Shown here piece by piece: positions 1 through 5,188 of a stretch of 8,874 bases of DNA. The notes under the pieces are model-generated. The model did not search any database. It was given only the letters and a program-made list of their open reading frames with translations, and was not told where the DNA came from. Location of the stretch: the NCBI GenBank assembly GCA_016185875.1, contig JACPMS010000037.1, forward strand, positions 1 through 8,874. Direction: 5' to 3'. Positions within the stretch are counted from its first letter, which is position 1. Each line of letters begins with the position of its first letter. The translations under genes were made by a program, and so were the position numbers. The stretch is from Candidatus Woesearchaeota archaeon (GTDB lineage Archaea; Nanobdellota; Nanobdellia; Woesearchaeales; GW2011-AR4).

Positions 1-1314
1 ATACAAACTACCTCCATTTCAATAGAAGCGTTGGGCACCGGAAAGGCAGCCAATATAAATATAATTAATAGTTTAGGAAATTTTGTAATGGGTAGAGATA
101 GCACTACGGGGGGGAGTTTATTTGGTGGTGCAGGAACATTAGCTAATGCTGTTCAAATTGGAGATAGAACTAACAATGCTTTACAGTTATTTACTAATGA
201 TATAGCTCGGGTCATAATTTCGGCCTCTGGCAATGTTGGCATCGGAACGACAGTGCCCTTAAACACATTGCATGTCAATGGCACTGGATTTTTGGTTACA
301 AACACAACAGGAACAGCAAATGTTTTTGTGTTTAATGCAACAACAGGCAACGTCGGCATCGGAACAACTAATCCAACAGCTAAGCTCCACATCAATGATT
401 CATCTGCAAGCGGTGCATTGTTGATTACAAACGTATCTGGAACGCCAATATTCTTTGTCAATGGAAGCTCTGGAGTCACAAAAATAAATGGAAGCGTGAT
501 TGTAAACGACCAGGCTCTTGCAATTTCAGCTGCCCACAATGACTTCAGGCTTGTGCTGGATGACAATACAACAACAGCTAATTTGACTCTGCAGAAAGTG
601 ACAGGCAACCAGATTAACATCAATGGAGCAGCCAGAACAATTAATACACCGCCAAAGCTCAGCGCAGGCAGTCTTTCAGCAAGCACAAATTACTTCGTCT
701 ATGCTTTCTATAACGAGTCTTCAGGAATAGTTGCGCTTGAAGCAAACACAACTGGATATAATATAAGCGACAGCGGCAGGCCAGAAAGAATCAATGCTTC
801 TACAAGAAGATTGGTGGGAATGGCAAGGACAACTCCCTCAACAACCTGGGTTAGCAACACAACAAGCAGGCTTGTTGCTTCATACGACCATAGAAAACCA
901 GTAAAGGGCAAAGCCGCTCTTAAAGCCACTGTTGACAGAACTAGTACAACCATGGCAGAAATCGACACCTCTTTGCGCATAGAATCCCTAACATGGGCTG
1001 ATTCCGCTATAACCCTGTTTTATCGCGGAACAGGCAACGCCCAAGGCACAAGTCCAATAGGTAGTATTTTAACAGCTTTAACCTATGACTCAGTATCTCC
1101 TCCTAGCGGCACTGGCGTTTCTTTTGAGGGCAAGACTGCAGGCGGCAATGATATTGAAAATATTGCATTTAGCCGTACATATGACAGCGGAGAACTATCC
1201 GAAGGCAATCATACTTTTATGGCGTACGGCGCCAGCAGCAATGGCCTAAACGTCCAATGGTTTGAAGGAGGCAATATTGGCGACAATGTTCAGGAAGGGA
1301 TATTTTGGCAATGA
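1..1314 (+). CDS. Tail-fibre-like surface adhesin, 5' end outside the window
   Basis: The reading frame is open from base 1, so the TTG at 31 is not a real start and the N-terminus and any signal peptide lie upstream; 437 residues are visible, ending at TGA 1312-1314. Residues 77-84 and 116-123 are both GNVGIGTT, part of a 39-residue repeat found in phage tail fibres and in long surface proteins of bacteria and DPANN archaea. A middle section, about residues 180-300 (FRLVLDD to SYDHRKPVKG), resembles the beta-rich domain of phage structural proteins where a strand ending in RTT is followed by an aromatic-rich strand. The C-terminal 130 residues look like a beta-sandwich, rich in Gly, Ser and Thr, possibly the binding tip. 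I count 15 N-x-S/T sequons and no cysteine, fitting a secreted, N-glycosylated protein. No C-terminal S74 chaperone domain is seen. Binding target unknown. A viral or proviral tail protein is the main alternative. Confidence 0.8.
   Translation: MQTTSISIEALGTGKAANINIINSLGNFVMGRDSTTGGSLFGGAGTLANAVQIGDRTNNALQLFTNDIARVIISASGNVGIGTTVPLNTLHVNGTGFLVTNTTGTANVFVFNATTGNVGIGTTNPTAKLHINDSSASGALLITNVSGTPIFFVNGSSGVTKINGSVIVNDQALAISAAHNDFRLVLDDNTTTANLTLQKVTGNQININGAARTINTPPKLSAGSLSASTNYFVYAFYNESSGIVALEANTTGYNISDSGRPERINASTRRLVGMARTTPSTTWVSNTTSRLVASYDHRKPVKGKAALKATVDRTSTTMAEIDTSLRIESLTWADSAITLFYRGTGNAQGTSPIGSILTALTYDSVSPPSGTGVSFEGKTAGGNDIENIAFSRTYDSGELSEGNHTFMAYGASSNGLNVQWFEGGNIGDNVQEGIFWQ
229..369 (+). repeat. 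Two GNVGIGTT-coding repeats, 117-bp period
   Basis: The 20-mers starting at 229 and 346 differ at only 2 of 20 bases, and both encode GNVGIG followed by TT. The 117-bp period equals 39 codons, so this is an in-frame protein repeat. Conservation at the DNA level suggests fairly recent duplication or gene conversion, and the array may continue upstream of the window. Confidence 0.7.
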
Positions 1315-1340
1315 TAATGAGCAAAAAAATGAATGCCCAA

Positions 1341-1380
1341 AATTAAGTGATTGCGATGAAAAAAATCAAAAATAAAATTG
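1341..1380 (+). repeat. Signal-peptide leader repeat, copy 1 (decayed)
   Basis: This 40-bp stretch matches 2031-2070 at 38 of 40 bases and is close to 3247-3286. It holds a weak ribosome site (AAGTGAT), the conserved TTGCG spacer and ATG 1356, followed by codons for MKKIKNKI. After about ten codons similarity to the other copies is lost: the frame continues as a lysine-rich, non-hydrophobic peptide to a TGA without a signal-peptide core. It looks like the stump of a surface-protein gene. It starts 27 bp after the adhesin stop codon. Confidence 0.75.
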
Positions 1381-1420
1381 TGATGAACATAAAATACAAG
1401 AAAAAACACAAGGAGAACAA

Positions 1421-1873
1421 ATGCGAATTGAAATTGACATCAGCGGACAAATTCAGCAACTGAATTATGACTCTGCCTTGGGCTTTTGGAGAGATAATGG
1501 AATAGAAAAATCTGTTTACCTAAAGTCTGAAACAAAAAAGGAAATAATCAAAAGATACAAAGGGCAAGTTACAAGCTTAATTGAGAAACTGCACTGCATT
1601 CTAATTTACTATTGCATAAGAGACTATTTAGATAATGTTAACGAGATTAAAATATGCAGGGACATAAATGTCAGAAGGCTAAAGAATTTTCTGCCTTTAT
1701 TGTTTAAGAATCATAATTATCTCGAATATGTAAAAATTGCGATAAGAAGTAGTGATGAGCCAGAGTCAAAAGCGCATAGAATTGCCTTGAAGACATTCAG
1801 AAGAAGAAAGTTTGCTATCTTGTTAATAACAAGGGAGATGATTGAAAATGTCTTGTTTGAATTTAAAAAGTAA
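1421..1873 (+). CDS. Unrecognised 150-residue basic protein
   Basis: ATG 1421 is preceded by AGGAG at 1411-1415, five bases away, which supports this start. The 150-residue product is basic, with no signal peptide or membrane segment, and is probably cytoplasmic. Visible elements are an N-terminal strand (MRIEIDISG), a hydrophobic helix around residues 56-69 (LHCILIYYCIRDYL), a charged stretch around 76-87 (EIKICRDINVRR), and a basic cluster at 124-129 (TFRRRK). I do not recognise the family. The alternating strands and the early Asp are faintly like an RNase H-type fold, but this is not enough for an assignment. The gene lies between leader copies 1 and 2, and its stop codon overlaps the end of the opposite-strand RNA gene at 1870-1948. 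The clustered Arg/Lys residues would suit nucleic-acid binding, which is inference only. Confidence 0.72.
   Translation: MRIEIDISGQIQQLNYDSALGFWRDNGIEKSVYLKSETKKEIIKRYKGQVTSLIEKLHCILIYYCIRDYLDNVNEIKICRDINVRRLKNFLPLLFKNHNYLEYVKIAIRSSDEPESKAHRIALKTFRRRKFAILLITREMIENVLFEFKK
1865..1869 (-). terminator. T-run terminator of the minus-strand RNA
   Basis: Five T residues on the minus strand directly follow the 8-bp closing helix of the candidate RNA. Archaeal RNA polymerase ends at such short T-runs. It lies inside the last codons of the convergent gene 1421-1873. Confidence 0.5.
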
Positions 1874-1948
1874 GGGTGGGCATGCAAGCATGCAGGTCCC
1901 GATTATGCTGTGCTTCAAATCCACACAGCTCCTCCAGGCAACCCTTAC
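1870..1948 (-). ncRNA. Candidate novel 79-nt structured RNA
   Basis: Read on the minus strand from 1948, the segment starts with GTAAGGGT (1948-1941) and ends with its exact complement ACCCTTAC (1877-1870), an 8-bp closing helix. Inside are two hairpins: GCTGTG/CACAGC (1929-1924 with 1912-1907, 11-nt loop) and GCATG/CATGC (1893-1889 with 1884-1880) closed by a CTTG tetraloop. A TATA box centred near 1974.5 sits 26 bp upstream of the first helix base, and TTTTT (1869-1865) follows the last. Promoter, structure and terminator thus agree on both ends, making a three-way-junction RNA of about 79-84 nt. I cannot match it to tRNA, 5S, SRP, RNase P, a C/D or H/ACA guide, or a known riboswitch. It carries an unpaired GGAGGAG just before the first hairpin. 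Its 3' end overlaps the stop codon of the convergent gene 1421-1873. Function unknown. Confidence 0.62.
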
Positions 1949-1968
1949 AGGAGCATATAATACCATCC

Positions 1969-1984
1969 CATATTTAAATCTTTT
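1969..1984 (-). promoter_or_regulatory. BRE/TATA promoter of the minus-strand RNA
   Basis: The minus strand reads AAAAGATTTAAATATG here, an archaeal BRE (purine/A-rich) followed by TTTAAATA (1978-1971). The predicted start is G1948. The same 15 bases occur in the opposite orientation at 2148-2162 ahead of the MNT/HEPN pair, where a gene clearly follows, which supports this copy being functional. Confidence 0.6.
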
Positions 1985-2030
1985 GCTGAGGAAATGCAAA
2001 AAACACATGCCATAAAACATGGATACCAAA

Positions 2031-2070
2031 AATCAAGTGATTGCGATGAAAAAAATCAAAAATAAAGTTG
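2031..2070 (+). repeat. Signal-peptide leader repeat, copy 2
   Basis: The segment is 38/40 identical to 1341-1380 and similar to 3247-3286: AAGTGAT ribosome site, TTGCG, ATG 2046 and codons MKKIKNK. This is the start of the 40-residue remnant described at 2046-2168. Confidence 0.75.
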
Positions 2071-2168
2071 CATTGAAAAAAATGCTGATGTTTTTCATTT
2101 TGTTGTTTATAGGGTTATCTCTTGCTTATCGAGCATTTGCTAAAAAGAAAGATTTAAATATGTCCTAA
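2046..2168 (+). pseudogene. Orphan signal peptide, truncated surface-protein gene
   Basis: A 40-codon frame starts at ATG 2046 after an AAGTGAT ribosome site and stops at TAA 2166-2168. It encodes a complete Sec-type signal peptide: a basic start (MKKIKNK), a hydrophobic core (MFFILLFIGLSLAY) and a cleavage-like AFA at 30-32. It aligns over its whole length with residues 1-33 of the secreted protein at 3262-4083 (MKKIKNK, FFI, AFAK shared). Beyond the cleavage site only KKKDLNMS remains. The simplest reading is a surface-protein gene cut off right after its signal peptide by arrival of the MNT/HEPN cassette, since the last codons are also the TATA box of that cassette. A real small secreted or membrane peptide cannot be excluded, because the hydrophobic core is intact. 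Confidence 0.6.
2148..2162 (+). promoter_or_regulatory. BRE/TATA promoter of the MNT/HEPN pair
   Basis: AAAGATTTAAATATG matches the archaeal BRE plus TATA pattern. The TATA centre is near 2156.5, giving a start near 2183 and a leader of about 8 bases before ATG 2191. The element lies inside the last codons of the truncated signal-peptide frame. Confidence 0.65.
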
Positions 2169-2190
2169 ATATGAAACATATGGTTCAAAA

Positions 2191-2736
2191 ATGGAACAAA
2201 TAGAGCTTGAAATCGTGCTGGCACTAATAAGGCGCAATGAGCTGCATGTGAGAGGAATAGCAAAATTCGCAAACCTGCCTCATGCAAATGTCTCAAGAGC
2301 CATGAAAAGAATGATTGATGGAAACGTAGTTGACTTCAGGATGCAAGGCAAAAACAAGCTTTTCAAGCTCAAAAAAGGCATGGAGGCGCTTAACTATGCT
2401 TACATTGCTGAGCATTTTAAGCTTTTAAGGCTATTCAACAGGTACCCTTTCATTTCGGTAATGGCAGAAGCGATATATGCTAAGACTGATGCAAAGCTAA
2501 TAGTCATCTTTGGCTCGTATGCCAAATTCAGCGCAAAAAAAGACAGCGATATAGATGTTTTCATAGAGACAAAACATAGAAACCTCAAGGCTCAAGTTGA
2601 AAGTATTGATTCAAGATTAAGTATAAAGATTGGAATATTTGACAAGAACAATTTGCTGATAAGAGAAATAGTCAAGGACCATGTAATACTTAGGGGAGTT
2701 GAATATTATTATGAAAAAAATAAAATTTTTGATTAA
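2191..2736 (+). CDS. Winged-helix/MNT nucleotidyltransferase, antitoxin-like
   Basis: The 181-residue protein has two parts. Residues 1-65 form a winged helix-turn-helix of MarR/ArsR style (IAKFANLPHANVSRAMKRM as helix-turn-helix, then a wing around GKNKLFKL), likely DNA binding. Residues 100-180 form a minimal nucleotidyltransferase with GSY at 108-110 and SDID at 119-122, the GS-x10-DxD signature that binds metal and NTP. A third Asp expected on a later strand is not evident: that strand reads SIKIGIF. In the HEPN-MNT family the MNT protein is the antitoxin and, in studied cases, AMPylates its HEPN partner; here the winged helix suggests it also controls the operon. ATG 2191 follows the promoter by the right distance and has no ribosome site, fitting a nearly leaderless mRNA. 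Its end overlaps the HEPN gene by 26 bases, implying translational coupling. Confidence 0.87.
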   Translation: MEQIELEIVLALIRRNELHVRGIAKFANLPHANVSRAMKRMIDGNVVDFRMQGKNKLFKLKKGMEALNYAYIAEHFKLLRLFNRYPFISVMAEAIYAKTDAKLIVIFGSYAKFSAKKDSDIDVFIETKHRNLKAQVESIDSRLSIKIGIFDKNNLLIREIVKDHVILRGVEYYYEKNKIFD

Positions 2737-3196
2737 GCTGAACGAAGAAGGCAAACTTGACATTACAGAGCCTTCGGTTGAGATTGCGGATTCTTACGCT
2801 CAAAAGTCAGACAGCCATCTGGAATCGGCAAAAATATTGCTAAAATCGAATAAGCTGGAAGAGTCTGTGTCAATGGCATATTACAGCATGTACCACATCC
2901 TTCTTTCACTGCTGTTTCGATGCGGAATCAAAAGCGAAAATCATGCTGCGTCAATTTTGCTTTTGAATGAACTTTTTAAAGAGGATAATCTTGCGAAAGA
3001 AATTAGTTTTGGCAAAAAGGAACGAATCGACAAGCAGTATTATACTGATTTTAGGCTGAGTAGGCTGGACTGCGATGACATGATGAAAAGAGCTGAAGGT
3101 TTCATTACTGGACTAAAAATCATCATAAAGAATCTTAATGAAGAAAAAATTCTAAAATTAAGGTACGAGCTTATAGCTGCTTTGCAGAAGGAATGA
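2711..3196 (+). CDS. HEPN-domain protein, toxin-like partner of MNT
   Basis: The start is taken at ATG 2711, with AGGGGAG at 2692-2698 as a distant ribosome site. A TTG at 2699 in the same frame abuts that site and is unlikely. The 161-residue product is all-helical and matches the HEPN pattern: residues 23-60 (ADSYAQKSDSHLESA then the MAYYSMYHILLSLL helix) and GIKSENHAAS at 72-81. HEPN toxins are usually RNases with R-x4-6-H. Here the nearest pair is R70 and H78, seven residues apart, so the motif is non-canonical and cleavage activity is doubtful. It overlaps the upstream MNT gene, the usual operon order for this module. The expected role is a toxin or a substrate-binding subunit controlled by its MNT partner. 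Family assignment is good; activity is inference. Confidence 0.85.
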   Translation: MKKIKFLIKLNEEGKLDITEPSVEIADSYAQKSDSHLESAKILLKSNKLEESVSMAYYSMYHILLSLLFRCGIKSENHAASILLLNELFKEDNLAKEISFGKKERIDKQYYTDFRLSRLDCDDMMKRAEGFITGLKIIIKNLNEEKILKLRYELIAALQKE

Positions 3197-3246
3197 ATAC
3201 AAACAAATCCGAAAACAAAATGACAGAAAAATACAAAAACATCAAA

Positions 3247-3286
3247 ACTTAGGTGATTGCGATGAAAAAAATCAAGAATAAAATCC
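3247..3286 (+). repeat. Signal-peptide leader repeat, copy 3 (intact gene)
   Basis: This copy carries the best ribosome site, AGGTGAT (3251-3257), which pairs with the archaeal 16S end. The TTGCG spacer, ATG 3262 and codons MKKIKNKIP follow. Unlike copies 1 and 2 it leads into a full reading frame. Confidence 0.75.
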
Positions 3287-4083
3287 CATTGAAAAGAACA
3301 CTTGCATTTTTCATTTTCTTAGTTATGGGAATTTCCATTGCATCATATGCATTTGCCAAGTCTGGCGCAGATTCTGTCTTTGAAAAGCCGGCAAAAGCAA
3401 TTGACCTGGCTCAATTGGATGAAGAGGTAAGCAAAGCCCTTGGGCTTAAAGAGCACATCGGGCTTTCAATGTCAGGCAGCAAAGATGAAAGCGGCAGGAT
3501 TACAGTGCATTTCAGCAACCAAAACATAACACCAACTGAAGAGCAGGTTGAAATTGCAAAGACGGCTATTGAAAAGCATAAAGCAAAGCCAAAGCCCAAA
3601 GACAGGCTGGCATATTTGTCAAACCAATCCCTGTTTGAAGGGCTTGAAGCCGGGGACATTGCTGTGTTCAGCATCAATGCTAATTCAATTGTGCCGTTCA
3701 GAAAGGCTGATGCATCAGCTGACAGTGCAAACATAATTGGGGTTATTTCTGACAATCCTTCAGACTTCTTCAAAAAAGAGGGGATTAGCTTTCCTTTTGT
3801 CTCTTACGGGTTTGCAGTTACCAAGGTGAATCTTGAAGGCGGCAATATCAAGGTTGGGGATCCAATTGGGATTTCCTCAACTGCCGGTGTTGGCAGGAAA
3901 GCATTGCTTGAAAGAGTAATTGGGTATGCTTTAGAGGATTACAATTCTGGCTCCATAGATGACAAGATACTGGTTTTGTTGCAGCCAAGCTTGTATCAGG
4001 TGACAGCGCAGCAAGCAGCACCGCAAGCATCGCTCACAAGAATAAGCGAAGTGAATGGCTCTGTCATTATAAGGCTTGGGTAA
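3262..4083 (+). CDS. Secreted surface protein with tail-type autoprocessing-like domain
   Basis: The start is ATG 3262, four bases after AGGTGAT. A longer start at GTG 3253 would lie inside that ribosome site and is rejected. The product is 273 residues. Residues 1-32 are a signal peptide (basic MKKIKNKIPLKR, hydrophobic LAFFIFLVMGISIA, cleavage after AFA). Residues 40-115 form a charged, partly helical region. Residues 125-246 carry the pattern LEAGDIAVF, IIGVISDNP, YGFAVTKV, GNIKVGDPI, STAGVGRKA, VIGYALEDY and ILVLLQPSLY. This is typical of the C-terminal domain of tail-fibre-like surface proteins, related to peptidase G2 / intramolecular chaperone regions. There are no cysteines and few sequons. 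It probably sits on the cell surface. Its GNVGIGTT repeats, usual in such proteins, are missing here but present in the gene at 1-1314. Autoproteolysis is not shown. Confidence 0.8.
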   Translation: MKKIKNKIPLKRTLAFFIFLVMGISIASYAFAKSGADSVFEKPAKAIDLAQLDEEVSKALGLKEHIGLSMSGSKDESGRITVHFSNQNITPTEEQVEIAKTAIEKHKAKPKPKDRLAYLSNQSLFEGLEAGDIAVFSINANSIVPFRKADASADSANIIGVISDNPSDFFKKEGISFPFVSYGFAVTKVNLEGGNIKVGDPIGISSTAGVGRKALLERVIGYALEDYNSGSIDDKILVLLQPSLYQVTAQQAAPQASLTRISEVNGSVIIRLG

Positions 4084-4114
4084 AGGTTTCGAAATTAAAT
4101 TTAATCCCGCAATC

Positions 4115-4125
4115 TTTTTATATAA
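4115..4125 (+). promoter_or_regulatory. TATA promoter of the GAPDH gene
   Basis: TTTTTATATAA is a textbook archaeal TATA box. With the start about 26 bp after its centre (near 4147), the mRNA has a leader of about 20 bases. Confidence 0.7.
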
Positions 4126-4156
4126 CCTATTAATCTTTCTCTTCAAAAAATAAGAA

Positions 4157-4163
4157 GGGTGGT
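4157..4163 (+). promoter_or_regulatory. Ribosome binding site of the GAPDH gene
   Basis: AGGGTGG lies three bases before ATG 4167 and partly matches the AGGTGAT consensus. With the short leader it fixes the start. Confidence 0.5.
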
Positions 4164-4166
4164 TTT

Positions 4167-5159
4167 ATGATAAATGTGGCTATAAACGGCTTTGGAAGGA
4201 TTGGACGCTTGGTTCTCAGGGCTGGCGTGAAGGACAAAAACATAAACTGGGTTTGCGTCAATGACATTACAGACGCAAAGACATTAGCGCATCTTTTCAA
4301 GTATGATTCTGTTCACAAAAAGTACAGCGGCACAGTTGAGCATACAGAGGACTCTCTAATTGTGGATGGAAAGAAGATTAAGGTTCTTTCCATTCTGGAC
4401 CCGGAAAAACTGCCGTGGAAAGAGCTTGATGTTGATGTTGTCGTGGAAAGCACAGGCAAGTTTACTGACAGGGAAGGGGCAGAGCACCACCTGAAAGCTG
4501 GCGCCAAAAAAGTCCTTATAAGCGCTCCTGCAAAGAATCATGACCTTACGATTGTGATGGGTGTAAATGAGGATATGTATGACAGGAATAAGCACCACAT
4601 TGTGAGCAACGCATCCTGCACAACAAACTGCTTGGCGCCTGTAGTTAAGATTCTGCATGATAATTTTGGGGTAAAAAGAGGATTCATGACTACAATCCAT
4701 GCTTACACAGCTGACCAGAAGCTTGTTGATTCCCCCCACAAGGACTTGAGAAGGGCGAGAAATGCAGCCTTGTCCATAATACCGACAACAACAGGGGCTG
4801 CAAAGGCAGTTGCTGAAGTAATCCCAGAGCTTAAGGGCAAGCTTGACGGGCTTGCATTCAGAGTGCCAGTTGCAACCGGCTCTGTCACGGATTTTGTATG
4901 CGAGCTTGAAAAAAGCACCACAAAAGAAGAGATAAACAAAGTTTTCAAAGGCGCTGCCAACAACTTGAAAGGAATTCTAGAGTATACAAACGAGCCAATT
5001 GTCTCAGTTGACATAATAACAAATCCAAACTCGTCAATCTTCGATTCAGAGCTTACAAATGTAATCAGCGGCAATTTTGTAAAAGTAGTTGCATGGTATG
5101 ACAACGAGTGGGGCTTCAGCGAGCGGATGGTTGATGTGATTAAGCTGATTGGGAAGTGA
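4167..5159 (+). CDS. gap: Type I glyceraldehyde-3-phosphate dehydrogenase
   Basis: The protein oxidises and phosphorylates glyceraldehyde-3-phosphate to 1,3-bisphosphoglycerate in glycolysis, reversibly, in the cytoplasm as a tetramer. At 330 residues it is full length for the bacterial/eukaryotic type I enzyme. The Rossmann start is INGFGRIGR (6-14), with Asp33 in VND favouring NAD over NADP. The active site is ASCTTNCLAP with Cys151, and TTIHAYTADQ with His178. The conserved DLRRARNAA and WYDNEWGFS segments are also present. The residues before HKDLRRAR are Ser-Pro rather than the Leu-Pro of NAD enzymes or Ala-Ser of NADP enzymes. Most archaea instead use an unrelated-sequence type II GAPDH or a ferredoxin-dependent oxidoreductase, so type I suggests ancient transfer, as reported in several DPANN groups and haloarchaea. 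It stands alone with its own promoter and terminator. Confidence 0.98.
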   Translation: MINVAINGFGRIGRLVLRAGVKDKNINWVCVNDITDAKTLAHLFKYDSVHKKYSGTVEHTEDSLIVDGKKIKVLSILDPEKLPWKELDVDVVVESTGKFTDREGAEHHLKAGAKKVLISAPAKNHDLTIVMGVNEDMYDRNKHHIVSNASCTTNCLAPVVKILHDNFGVKRGFMTTIHAYTADQKLVDSPHKDLRRARNAALSIIPTTTGAAKAVAEVIPELKGKLDGLAFRVPVATGSVTDFVCELEKSTTKEEINKVFKGAANNLKGILEYTNEPIVSVDIITNPNSSIFDSELTNVISGNFVKVVAWYDNEWGFSERMVDVIKLIGK

Positions 5160-5160
5160 G

Positions 5161-5178
5161 TTTTTTATTATTTTTATT
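5161..5178 (+). terminator. T-rich terminator after gap
   Basis: Two T-runs (T6 at 5161-5166 and T5 at 5171-5175) directly after the GAPDH stop codon form a typical archaeal intrinsic terminator, without need of a hairpin. The convergent gene ends 11 bases further on. Confidence 0.6.
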
Positions 5179-5188
5179 ATGCTACATT

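Noticed and set aside
153..980. Long minus-strand frames opposite the adhesin
   Set aside because: They are composition shadows: the plus frame has tail-fibre repeats and sequons, while the minus frames show no recognisable domain and no start signals.
1421..1873. DUF3800-like or RNase H-type nuclease
   Set aside because: Only an initial strand with Asp resembles it; the expected DESG is DISG and no further catalytic residues can be placed with confidence.
1890..1935. tRNA 3' half on the plus strand (TTCAAATCC followed by CTCCTCCA)
   Set aside because: The T-stem lacks the G53-C61 pair, no D-arm or matching 5' acceptor strand is upstream, and the minus strand offers a better explanation with promoter, closing helix and terminator.
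1823..2029. 68-codon minus-strand frame across the RNA locus
   Set aside because: It runs through the promoter and all helices of the candidate RNA, and has no ribosome site and no protein pattern.
1341..3286. Insertion sequence or transposon flanked by the leader repeats
   Set aside because: No transposase, no terminal inverted repeats and no target duplications of normal size are seen; the repeats are leader sequences in direct orientation.
1341..3286. CRISPR array
   Set aside because: The three repeats are 690 and 1216 bp apart and contain start codons; there are no regular spacers.
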